DNA of 10,413 nucleotides from Gammaproteobacteria bacterium (GCA_020445245.1 JAGRHB010000037.1:1-10413); one strand, 5' to 3'. Shown: positions 1 to 7,906, counted from the stretch's first letter. A program made the numbers and translations. The notes: generated by a model not told the origin, from the sequence alone.

Positions 1-93
1 CTGGTCGAGGAAATGGAGCGTATCGGTATAGTCACTGCTGCCGATGAGCGCGGCAACCGCGAAGTGCTGGCCCCTCCACCCGTGAAGGATTGA
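1..93 (+). CDS. ftsK: DNA translocase FtsK, C-terminal end (partial)
   Basis: Only the last 30 codons and the TGA stop are present. They read LVEEMERIGIV, a short linker, then NREVLAPPPVKD. This matches the end of the FtsK gamma (winged-helix) domain, whose family C-terminus typically reads 'GNREVLAPPP'. FtsK is a septal, membrane-anchored ATPase that pumps chromosomal DNA towards dif during division; its gamma domain reads the KOPS sequences that set direction. The assignment rests on this tail and on lolA following directly, an arrangement well known in gammaproteobacteria. The rest of the gene lies upstream of the window. Confidence 0.85.
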   Translation: MVEEMERIGIVTAADERGNREVLAPPPVKD

Positions 94-95
94 CT

Positions 96-713
96 TTGTC
101 CAGACTGCTGTTCGCTGCCTGCCTGTTGGTCACCCAGTCGTTCGCCGTGGCCGGCGTCGGGCGCCAGGCCCTGGATGACTTCCTCGATGGGCTGACCACG
201 CTGCAGGCCAAGTTCGAGCAGTCGGCGCTCGATTCCGAGAACGCGACCACCGGTCTGATGCATGGACTTTTCGTGCTGCAACGTCCCGGTAAGTTTCGCT
301 GGGACTACGTGGCGCCACGCAAGCAGGTGATTCTCGCCGACGGCCGCGACGTGTGGATCATCGAGGAAGAACTCAAACAGGTCACGCAGCACTATCAGCG
401 CTGGGCGCTCAAGGGTACGCCTGCGGCTTTTCTCACCACCGAGCAGTCGGTCGACAAGGACTTCGAAATCATCGAGGTTGGTGAGCGGCTGGGCATGCAG
501 TGGCTGGAACTGATCCCGCGCGATCCGGAAAGCGATCTGGTCCGTGTCCTGCTGGCATTCGTCGGCCCTGAACTGCGGCACATGGAACTGAGTGACAAGT
601 TTGGCCAGATCTCACGCTTCCGGTTCTTCGATATCCAGCGCAATGTTCCTGTCGACCCGGTTCTGTTCGTGTACGAGGGCAAAGACGACTGGGACGTGTT
701 GCAGGGCGACTGA
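96..713 (+). CDS. lolA: outer-membrane lipoprotein carrier protein LolA
   Basis: LolA is the periplasmic chaperone that takes lipoproteins from the LolCDE transporter and hands them to LolB at the outer membrane. From TTG 96 the product is 205 residues, close to the usual size. It has a signal peptide: Arg3, a hydrophobic core at about residues 4-18, and an AVA-G type I cleavage site after residue 19. The mature part contains the family signature LQRPGKFRWDY, forming part of the open beta-barrel that holds the lipid. Two TTG codons could start it. TTG 90 overlaps the ftsK stop, but the only Shine-Dalgarno-like run, AAGGA at 85-89, abuts it; TTG 96 has a 6-base spacing and is preferred. Translational coupling to ftsK is likely. 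A 6-bp inverted repeat (707-712/722-727) spans the stop but has no T-run. Confidence 0.93.
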   Translation: MSRLLFAACLLVTQSFAVAGVGRQALDDFLDGLTTLQAKFEQSALDSENATTGLMHGLFVLQRPGKFRWDYVAPRKQVILADGRDVWIIEEELKQVTQHYQRWALKGTPAAFLTTEQSVDKDFEIIEVGERLGMQWLELIPRDPESDLVRVLLAFVGPELRHMELSDKFGQISRFRFFDIQRNVPVDPVLFVYEGKDDWDVLQGD

Positions 714-772
714 TTTGCGCACAGTCGACGTATCGCGCCATCCCTTGTGCCTATCGATCCAGCGCAGCCGGA

Positions 773-778
773 TACAAT
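773..778 (+). promoter_or_regulatory. possible -10 element (TACAAT) before rarA
   Basis: TACAAT agrees with the sigma-70 -10 consensus at five of six positions. No good -35 lies 16-18 bases upstream; the nearest candidate, TTGTGC at 745-750, is 22 bases away. If used, transcription would begin close to the preferred rarA start codon at 786, giving a leaderless or nearly leaderless message. The call is weak and rests on one hexamer. Confidence 0.25.
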
Positions 779-785
779 GCGGTCC

Positions 786-2126
<1,341 letters not shown>

Positions 2127-2128
2127 AT

Positions 2129-2173
2129 GCGCTGCGCGAACCGATTATTCCTGCAACCGGGGCGGCGCTTTTT
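2129..2173 (+). terminator. possible intrinsic terminator after rarA
   Basis: GCGCTGC (2129-2135) can pair with GCGGCGC (2162-2168) through seven pairs, one a G-U wobble. Five T residues follow directly at 2169-2173. The loop is long (26 bases), though an inner CCG/CGG pair could shorten it. It begins three bases after the rarA stop, where a terminator would be expected. The long loop lowers confidence. Confidence 0.4.
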
Positions 2174-2174
2174 G

Positions 2175-2180
2175 TAGAAT
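2175..2180 (+). promoter_or_regulatory. possible -10 element (TAGAAT) for the fluC-DUF190-serS cluster
   Basis: TAGAAT matches the -10 consensus at five of six positions and lies directly after the T-run of the possible rarA terminator. The only -35 at suitable distance is a poor CTGCAA (2151-2156, spacer 18). Transcription would start near 2187, about 20 bases before the preferred fluC start at GTG 2209. This also argues against ATG 2179, which overlaps the hexamer. I looked for a fluoride riboswitch here and did not see one. Confidence 0.3.
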
Positions 2181-2208
2181 GCTTATTTCCCTGTACCCGG
2201 GCCGTGCC

Positions 2209-2583
2209 GTGAATCAGACCCTCGCCATTGCAGCCGGAGGCGCCGCCGGAGCGGTATTGCGCTTTTGGATGTCCAATGGCGTCTATGCGGTGCTGGGACG
2301 CGGTTTTCCCTACGGCACGCTGGCGGTCAACGTACTGGGTTCGCTGTTGATGGGCTACCTGTACATCGCAATGATCGAGCGCATGGGGGTGGGTGACGAA
2401 TGGCGTGCCTTTGCGCTGATCGGTCTGCTCGGCGCATTCACGACTTTCTCGACCTTTTCGATCGAGACCTTGAACCTGCTCGAACAGGCCGAGTATGCGA
2501 AGGCCGTCGCCAACATGGTGCTCAGCGTGCTGGCCTGTCTGGGTGCAACCTTTGTGGGCGTGCTGCTGGCGAGGCAGGTATGA
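2209..2583 (+). CDS. crcB: fluoride ion channel FluC/CrcB
   Basis: FluC is a small inner-membrane protein that works as an antiparallel dimer and lets fluoride leak out of the cell, protecting fluoride-sensitive enzymes. From GTG 2209 the protein has 124 residues and four hydrophobic helices. Diagnostic features are GGAAGAVLRF (10-19) in helix 1, Asn41 in LAVNVLGS of helix 2, and the helix-3 break GAFTTFSTFS (75-84). That break contains the two phenylalanines (80 and 83) of the Phe-box that lines the pore and the threonines around the central sodium site. ATG 2179 is an alternative start adding ten residues; GTG 2209 fits family length and the possible -10 box better. The stop overlaps the next gene's start (ATGA), implying translational coupling to the DUF190 gene. 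Confidence 0.93.
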   Translation: MNQTLAIAAGGAAGAVLRFWMSNGVYAVLGRGFPYGTLAVNVLGSLLMGYLYIAMIERMGVGDEWRAFALIGLLGAFTTFSTFSIETLNLLEQAEYAKAVANMVLSVLACLGATFVGVLLARQV

Positions 2584-2888
2584 AACAGAGCGACATTACG
2601 ATGGTGCGGGTCTATTGCAGCGAAAAGGGCCATCAGCACCAGAAGATCATCGACCTGCTGCATCGCGAGCACCGTGTGACCGGCGTGACCGCCTTTCGGG
2701 GCATCGCTGGTTTTGGCAGATCGGGGCATCTGCACGAGGCCGGGTTGCTGGATGTCTCGCTGGATCTGCCGGTGGTTATCGAGTTCTTCGACGCAGCCGA
2801 AAAGGTGGCCATGGTGCTGCCGCTCATCAATGACATCGTCGGACCGGGACATATCGTTTCCTGGCCGGCCAACCTAAATACGGATTGA
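2580..2888 (+). CDS. DUF190 family PII-like protein
   Basis: This 102-residue soluble protein starts in the ATGA overlap with the fluC stop. MVRVYCSEKGHQHQ, IIDLLHREHRVTGVTAFRGIAGFG and the final GHIVSW match the DUF190 family. Known structures of that family have a ferredoxin-like, PII-like trimeric fold. The central GxxGFG segment (residues about 40-47) lies where PII proteins carry the T-loop and ligand-binding region. There is no signal peptide or membrane helix. The biochemical role is not established. Close linkage to a fluoride channel suggests, by inference only, a regulatory or sensing partner for FluC. The TGA stop is three bases before the serS start, so the two are probably cotranscribed. 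Confidence 0.85.
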   Translation: MKQSDITMVRVYCSEKGHQHQKIIDLLHREHRVTGVTAFRGIAGFGRSGHLHEAGLLDVSLDLPVVIEFFDAAEKVAMVLPLINDIVGPGHIVSWPANLNTD

Positions 2889-4169
<1,281 letters not shown>

Positions 4170-4294
4170 GGGCCGGGCGCCCCGTCCAGGGCTGATCACC
4201 TGCTGTCCGGCGCCGTCGTGCAGCATACCGGTGTCCCGGCCCCGGCGTTGTTTTCCGTACCATCGGGATGTGGACAACCAGCCCGCAGTTGCCG
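4170..4294. other. convergent intergenic region between serS and the AEC permease gene
   Basis: These 125 bases separate two converging genes. No gene and no clean intrinsic terminator is visible. GGGCCGGG (4170-4177) and CCCGGCCC (4235-4242) form a perfect 8-bp inverted repeat with a 57-base spacer. The downstream arm is followed by CGGCGTTGTTTT, giving a short T-run on the plus strand. This might terminate serS transcription through a long branched hairpin, but the structure is not convincing by eye. Confidence 0.35.
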
Positions 4295-5245
4295 TCAGAG
4301 CAGGCCCGAAGATCGCAGCCAGGTCATTCCAAGGGTGGTGAAGAATACCGATCCGATCGTCGTCAATACGATGATATTGGCAGCCAGAGGTGCGTTGCCG
4401 CCCATGGCGCGTGTCATCGGATAACTGGATGCAGCGGTTGGCGCCGATGCCATCAGAAAGACGATACCCAGTTCCATGCCGCGCAGTCCGGCCAGATAGG
4501 CGGTAACCGTCAGTAGTGCGGGAGACAACAGCACCTTGCCCAATGTGCCGGTCATTGCATTGCGTGATTCGAGGTGAAGGGTATCCAGGCTCAGGGAGGC
4601 GCCGGTACACAGTAGCGCCAGCGGTAGTGCCATTTGCGCGAAGTACTGGCCAGTCTGCTGAATGAGTTGTGGCAGGGGAGTCTCGAAATAGGCGAACGGC
4701 AGGGCGGATACGATGCCGATGATCAGTGGGTTGCGGGCAATGGATTTCAGCGTCGAGAGTGGTGAACGATGGCGGTTCAGCGACCGGTTCAGAGTGATCA
4801 CCGCCAGCACGTTGTACAGCACAGTGACCAGACCGAGGTACAGCGATGATGCGGCCAGCGCCGTTTCGCCGTAGGCGTTGACGGCGTACGCCAGCCCGAT
4901 AACCCCCATATTGGCGCGAAAGGCACCTTGTACGACAACGCCGCGGTCCCGCACCGGCTCGACCAGGCGCTTCGCAATCAACTCCATGACGAAGAAGGCA
5001 AGCAGCGTGCCCCCGACACCGACCACAATCAGGGAAAGGTTGGCCGTCTGTTCGAACCGGGTTTTGCTGATTATGAGAAACAGCAGCACCGGAAGCAGCA
5101 CATTGAATGCCAGTCTGCTGCCGGCATCGACGAAGGCATCATTGATGATGCGCCAGCGTGCCAGCAGCACACCCATGGCCAACATCAACATGATCGGCGC
5201 GGTGACCGTAAGCGCAAACCCCAGATTGTCGAAAAGTCCGCTCAT
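4295..5245 (-). CDS. AEC (auxin efflux carrier) family permease
   Basis: This is a 316-residue inner-membrane transporter with about ten hydrophobic helices, the usual length for the AEC family (bacterial relatives include malonate and other organic-acid permeases). N-terminal helices hold FNVLLPVLLF (47-56), the family's proline-broken helix. FRANMGVIGLAYAV starts near residue 109. The C-terminal half has LLCTGASLSL and, from about residue 265, MASAPTAASSYPMTRAMGG, a strong AEC signature. The substrate cannot be read from sequence. The open frame extends far upstream, through the tRNA-Ser gene, but family homology begins at ATG 5245 (GTG 5248 is an alternative); no clear Shine-Dalgarno sequence is visible. 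The gene lies 17 bases after the tRNA terminator's T-run, and no promoter of its own is obvious. Confidence 0.87.
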   Translation of the reverse strand: MSGLFDNLGFALTVTAPIMLMLAMGVLLARWRIINDAFVDAGSRLAFNVLLPVLLFLIISKTRFEQTANLSLIVVGVGGTLLAFFVMELIAKRLVEPVRDRGVVVQGAFRANMGVIGLAYAVNAYGETALAASSLYLGLVTVLYNVLAVITLNRSLNRHRSPLSTLKSIARNPLIIGIVSALPFAYFETPLPQLIQQTGQYFAQMALPLALLCTGASLSLDTLHLESRNAMTGTLGKVLLSPALLTVTAYLAGLRGMELGIVFLMASAPTAASSYPMTRAMGGNAPLAANIIVLTTIGSVFFTTLGMTWLRSSGLL

Positions 5246-5261
5246 CACCAGGTTGTCCGGC

Positions 5262-5297
5262 GAAAAAACTGAAAAGGCCCCTTCGCAGGAGCCTTTG
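5262..5297 (-). terminator. intrinsic terminator of tRNA-Ser
   Basis: Read on the minus strand, AAAGGCTCC (start of stem), TGCGAA (loop) and GGGGCCTTTT form a strong hairpin with one mismatch. A run of six T residues (5262-5267) follows a few bases later. It lies just beyond the 3' end of tRNA-Ser and before the AEC start codon, so it should stop tRNA transcription and limit read-through into the permease gene. Confidence 0.82.
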
Positions 5298-5302
5298 CAA
5301 TA

Positions 5303-5392
5303 TGGCGGAGGGGGTGGGATTCGAACCCACGGTGGGCTCTCACCCACGGCGGTTTTCAAGACCGCTGCATTCAACCGCTCTGCCACCCCTCC
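5303..5392 (-). tRNA. tRNA-Ser(UGA)
   Basis: On the minus strand the gene starts GGAGGGG at 5392 and ends CCCCUCC-G-CCA at 5303, so the acceptor stem is perfect and CCA is encoded. The anticodon loop CUUGAAA gives anticodon UGA (5356-5358), decoding UCN serine codons. A long variable arm, GUGGGU-GAGA-GCCCAC, identifies it as a class II tRNA of serine type and is the element SerRS recognises. The T-arm GUGGG-UUCGAAU-CCCAC is canonical. The variable-arm and T-arm stems share the same five base pairs. The gene lies divergently next to a yccA-type gene, as serT does in E. coli (recalled, not checked). Confidence 0.98.
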
Positions 5393-5411
5393 AGGTTTGG
5401 CACGGCCGCGA

Positions 5412-5439
5412 AGGATACCGGAAATCCCCCATAAGACAA
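5412..5439 (-). promoter_or_regulatory. promoter of tRNA-Ser(UGA)
   Basis: On the minus strand, TTGTCT (5434-5439) and TATCCT (5412-5417) are separated by 16 bases. Each matches the sigma-70 consensus at four of six positions. A GC-rich discriminator (CGCGGCCG) follows the -10, as in stringently controlled stable-RNA promoters. Transcription would begin roughly 12 bases before the tRNA 5' end. Confidence 0.6.
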
Positions 5440-5463
5440 CAGTCTTTGAGCCTTGAACCGCCT

Positions 5464-5492
5464 TTGGCACGCCCTCATGGTTGGGGTATCCT
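5464..5492 (+). promoter_or_regulatory. promoter of the yccA-type gene
   Basis: TTGGCA (5464-5469) and TATCCT (5487-5492) are separated by 17 bases. The -35 matches consensus at five of six positions and the -10 at four of six. The start point would be near 5499, leaving a leader of about 68 bases before ATG 5567. The -10 hexamer is identical to that of the divergent tRNA-Ser promoter. Confidence 0.6.
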
Positions 5493-5566
5493 TCGGGAAA
5501 CTTTTTGATCGCCCGTCGGTCTGATTCGGTGATTTCAACGCAACAACTGCCCAGGAGGCATTTGCA

Positions 5567-6238
5567 ATGAACCGTTACGAGAACGTTATCGCTCACAGTG
5601 GTGGCCAGGTGGTGTCGGGCAACAAGGTGCTGAAGAACACCTACCTGCTGCTCTCTGCAACCTTAGGCTTCAGCGCGCTGATGGCGGTATTGTCGATGGC
5701 GATCGGAGTGCCGCCTATCGCTTACCTGGTTGCCGTTATCGCGGCGATGGTGTTGGGCATTTTCGTGTTGCCGCGCACTGCAAACTCGACCAGCGGGATC
5801 GGGGTGATCTTCCTGATCACAGGACTGCTCGGATTTGGACTGGGTTCGATACTGAGTATGTATCTTGCGCTGCCGAACGGCCCGCAGGTGATCGCCACCG
5901 CGTTCGCCGGCACAGGTATCATCTTCCTCGGTCTGTCGGGATATGCGTTGACCACGAAGCGTGACTTCAGCTTCATGGGCGGATTTCTGTTCGCAGGCAT
6001 GATGGTCGTGGTCCTGGCGATGGTTGCCAACATCTTTCTGCAGATGCCGGCACTGTCGCTGGCGGTATCCGGTGGCATCATTCTGATCATGAGCGGCTTC
6101 ATCCTTTTCGATACGAGTCGCATCATTCAGGGTGGAGAGACAAACTACATCATGGCCACTTATGGCCTGTATCTGAGCATCTTCAACATCTTCATCAGCC
6201 TGCTGCAGATTCTTGGGATCATGGGTGGCGATGAGTGA
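5567..6238 (+). CDS. Bax inhibitor-1/YccA family membrane protein
   Basis: This is a 223-residue inner-membrane protein of the BI-1/TMBIM superfamily and YccA branch; E. coli YccA has a similar length and modulates the protease FtsH. A polar N-terminal tail (1-24) precedes seven hydrophobic segments at about 26-46, 51-69, 77-101, 107-128, 134-158, 162-181 and 198-219. The end of helix 6 carries FDTSRIIQGGETNY (181-194), the family signature including conserved acidic residues linked to proton or calcium movement in BI-1 homologues. The start is firm: AGGAGG (5553-5558) is eight bases before ATG 5567. It has a recognisable promoter upstream and a strong terminator downstream, so it is probably mainly monocistronic. 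The specific role in this organism is inferred only from family. Confidence 0.93.
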   Translation: MNRYENVIAHSGGQVVSGNKVLKNTYLLLSATLGFSALMAVLSMAIGVPPIAYLVAVIAAMVLGIFVLPRTANSTSGIGVIFLITGLLGFGLGSILSMYLALPNGPQVIATAFAGTGIIFLGLSGYALTTKRDFSFMGGFLFAGMMVVVLAMVANIFLQMPALSLAVSGGIILIMSGFILFDTSRIIQGGETNYIMATYGLYLSIFNIFISLLQILGIMGGDE

Positions 6239-6259
6239 ACAGGCCGCATGCGCCTGGAC

Positions 6260-6286
6260 AACCCCGGCCCGACGCCGGGGTTTTTT
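6260..6286 (+). terminator. intrinsic terminator after the yccA-type gene
   Basis: AACCCCGGC (6260-6268), a five-base loop CCGAC and GCCGGGGTT (from 6274) form a perfect GC-rich hairpin running into six T residues (6281-6286). It starts 21 bases after the stop codon. It is the clearest terminator in the window. Confidence 0.95.
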
Positions 6287-6314
6287 CTGTCTGAATGGAA
6301 CGAGGAGATCCGCG

Positions 6315-6497
6315 ATGGAGTGGATGCAGATCCTTGCAGTCATCGCCGGCGTCATGATGCTGTTCGTGCTCTGGCCGGCTTACAAACACTGGTCCGTCAA
6401 CAGCCCCAAAGCAGAGAAGGGCGACTGGCAGGCCGTGCTGCTGCCGTTGGCCGCGGTGGTGGGATTGGTCGTGCTTCTGATCATGGCCATCAGGTAG
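6315..6497 (+). CDS. small two-helix membrane protein of unknown function
   Basis: This 60-residue reading frame starts at ATG 6315 with a good Shine-Dalgarno sequence, GAGGAG (6302-6307), seven bases upstream. Residues 5-20 (QILAVIAGVMMLFVLW) and 39-59 (QAVLLPLAAVVGLVVLLIMAI) are hydrophobic helices joined by a short charged loop (PAYKHWSVNSPKAEKGDW). There is no signal-peptidase site. I do not recognise a named family. The ribosome-binding site, amphipathic layout and neat fit between the yccA terminator and the regulator gene argue that it is real. It starts 28 bases after a strong terminator, so it depends on read-through or on a promoter I cannot identify. A possible weak hairpin overlaps its last codons. 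Confidence 0.72.
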   Translation: MEWMQILAVIAGVMMLFVLWPAYKHWSVNSPKAEKGDWQAVLLPLAAVVGLVVLLIMAIR

Positions 6498-6520
6498 GCA
6501 GGCTGATGGCGCGGCTTTTT
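6486..6520 (+). terminator. possible weak terminator at the end of the small membrane protein gene
   Basis: GCCATCAG (6486-6493) and CTGATGGC (6503-6510) form a perfect 8-bp stem with a nine-base loop. The stem covers the last codons and lies across the stop. GCGGC separates it from a run of five T residues (6516-6520), so the spacing is not ideal for intrinsic termination. Confidence 0.4.
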
Positions 6521-6546
6521 GTCGTTTGCGAGGAGCCTCCGGGCGC

Positions 6547-6586
6547 TTGATTGCGATTGCTGGCGACGTGGTAACATCCCGTCGCC
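6547..6586 (+). promoter_or_regulatory. possible promoter with operator-like inverted repeat upstream of the response regulator
   Basis: TGGTAACAT (6569-6577) reads as an extended -10 (TGn then TAACAT). Possible -35 elements are TTGATT (6547-6552, spacer 19) or TTGCGA (6551-6556, spacer 15), neither ideal. A perfect 7-bp inverted repeat, GGCGACG (6562-6568) and CGTCGCC (6580-6586), flanks the -10 symmetrically. It could be a repressor operator, or a hairpin if transcription starts further upstream. A start near 6584 would leave a leader of about 44 bases. Confidence 0.4.
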
Positions 6587-6627
6587 AAAAGAATTAATAA
6601 CCTCGTCTTACCTTTGCTGCGGCCGCC

Positions 6628-7272
6628 ATGATCCGAATCATGCTCGTTGATGACCACGACCTGTTCCGCGCTGGGGTGCGCAGCATTCTGCAAGCCCAGG
6701 ACGGGATGGTTGTTGTGGGCGAATACGCCAACGGTGAGGATGCAGTCAATGCGGTGCGCACCGAGGCGCCCGACCTGATCCTGATGGACGTGAACATGCC
6801 CGGTATCGGCGGCGTGGAGGCCACGCGCAAGATACTCAAGATCGCCCCGAATACCCGGGTCATTGCGGTCACCGTGCTGAGTGACGATCCGTTCCCGAAT
6901 CAGCTTCTGGATGCCGGTGCGCGCGGTTACATCTCCAAGGGCAGCGGTTCAGAGGAGATGCTCGAAGCGATCCGGATGGTGATGCGCGGCCAACACTATG
7001 TTTCCGGCGATGTTGCACAGAAGCTCACCTTGGCCAATTTCCGCAAAGGCGGTGAGTCGTCGGTGCTGGGGACGCTGTCGGCCCGGGAGATGCAGGTAAT
7101 GATGATGATCACCCAGGGGCAGGGTAACCAGCAGATCTCGGACACGTTGTTTCTGAGTCCAAAGACGATCAGCACCTACCGACACCGGCTGTACGAAAAG
7201 TTGGATGTCTCCAACGACGTGGAACTGACTCACCTGGCGATCCGTCACGGTTTGCTCGAAAACGCCCAATGA
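6628..7272 (+). CDS. uvrY: LuxR-family response regulator, UvrY/GacA type
   Basis: This two-component response regulator of 214 residues is the size of GacA/UvrY/SirA. The receiver domain (1-120) has the acidic pair Asp8-Asp9 in LVDDHDLFRAG, phospho-acceptor Asp54 in LILMDVNMPG, Thr82 and Lys104. The C-terminal NarL/LuxR-type helix-turn-helix (about 147-210) reads LSAREMQVMMMITQG through ISDTLFLSPKTISTYRHRL. In relatives, the hybrid kinase BarA/GacS phosphorylates it and it activates small RNAs that titrate CsrA/RsmA. No kinase gene is nearby, as usual for this gene. The identity is supported by the downstream order with uvrC and pgsA, as in E. coli and Pseudomonas. ATG 6628 has no clear Shine-Dalgarno sequence. 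The stop overlaps the next start (ATGA). Confidence 0.93.
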   Translation: MIRIMLVDDHDLFRAGVRSILQAQDGMVVVGEYANGEDAVNAVRTEAPDLILMDVNMPGIGGVEATRKILKIAPNTRVIAVTVLSDDPFPNQLLDAGARGYISKGSGSEEMLEAIRMVMRGQHYVSGDVAQKLTLANFRKGGESSVLGTLSAREMQVMMMITQGQGNQQISDTLFLSPKTISTYRHRLYEKLDVSNDVELTHLAIRHGLLENAQ

Positions 7273-7904
7273 GTGGTGTGCCGTTCGATCCGGACTGCCG
7301 CCGCTGTGCACGGCTGACCGGGTTTCTCGAGGCGGTCAAGGCGCGACATTCCTCGTATTTCTGCCGTCCGGTGCCACCCTTCGGTGACCCGGATGCCCGC
7401 TTGCTGGTCGTGGGTCTGGCGCCGGGCTTGCACGGTGCCAATGCGACCGGAAGGCCGTTTACCGGCGACTTTGCCGGCATACTCCTGTATCAGACGCTGC
7501 ATAGCTTCGGTTTTGCCAGCGCGCCCCGGTCGATCAGCGTGGACGATGGCTTGAAACTGATTCGGTGTCGCATCACCAACGCGGTAAAGTGCCTGCCGCC
7601 ACAGAACAAGCCTGTGGGTGAAGAGATCAACAACTGCCGGGATTTCCTTCAGCATGAGCTGGACGCTTTTGGTTCCGGCGGCGTGATTGTGGCCTTGGGC
7701 GCCATTGCGCACAAATCCGTGATCACCGGATTTGGTCTGCGGCAGAAGGATTTCATCTTTGGCCATGCGGCCGAACACGTGATGCCGCGTGGCATCCGGT
7801 TGATCGATTCTTACCACTGCAGCCGCTACAACACCCAGACCCGGCGCCTGACCGCGGACATGTTTGCACAGGTATTCTCGCGTGCGCGTGTCATTCTCGA
7901 CTGA
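7269..7904 (+). CDS. uracil-DNA glycosylase, family 5 (UDGb-like), iron-sulfur type
   Basis: This 211-residue enzyme should remove uracil, and perhaps other deaminated bases, from DNA to begin base-excision repair. Motif 1 is GLAPGLHGANATGRPFTGD (49-67), the family-5 form with Ala in place of the catalytic polar residue of families 1 and 4. Motif 2 is HCSRYNTQTRRLT (183-195). Four cysteines, C10, C13, C108 (in NAVKCLPP) and C123 (in NNC), are placed like the 4Fe-4S ligands of family 4 and 5 enzymes. The start overlaps the regulator stop (ATGA), and uvrC starts two bases after its stop, so it is embedded in the cluster. E. coli has no gene at this position (uvrY is followed by uvrC). Family 4 is the alternative, but the motifs favour family 5. 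Confidence 0.88.
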   Translation: MSGVPFDPDCRRCARLTGFLEAVKARHSSYFCRPVPPFGDPDARLLVVGLAPGLHGANATGRPFTGDFAGILLYQTLHSFGFASAPRSISVDDGLKLIRCRITNAVKCLPPQNKPVGEEINNCRDFLQHELDAFGSGGVIVALGAIAHKSVITGFGLRQKDFIFGHAAEHVMPRGIRLIDSYHCSRYNTQTRRLTADMFAQVFSRARVILD

Positions 7905-7906
7905 AC

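Larger units (their letters stand above)
5409..5495. repeat. 11-bp inverted repeat spanning the divergent -10 elements
   Basis: CGAAGGATACC (5409-5419) and GGTATCCTTCG (5485-5495) are perfect reverse complements separated by 65 bases. Each arm contains a TATCCT -10 hexamer, reading outward: the left arm towards tRNA-Ser, the right towards the yccA-type gene. The match extends beyond the hexamers on both sides, more than two promoters need by chance. Confidence 0.8.

Noticed and set aside
707..727. Hairpin at the lolA stop as a terminator
   Set aside because: The 6-bp stem (CGACTG/CAGTCG) has no T-run after it.
2127..2208. Fluoride riboswitch before fluC
   Set aside because: The short spacer lacks the conserved crcB-motif elements and is mostly explained by the possible rarA terminator and a -10 box.
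5246..5596. N-terminal extension of the AEC permease reading frame
   Set aside because: It would run through the tRNA terminator and the whole tRNA-Ser gene; AEC homology begins at ATG 5245.
5801..6140. Yeast or animal-type Bax inhibitor implying a cell-death system
   Set aside because: The protein fits the common bacterial YccA branch next to a tRNA-Ser gene; nothing around it suggests a death or defence module.
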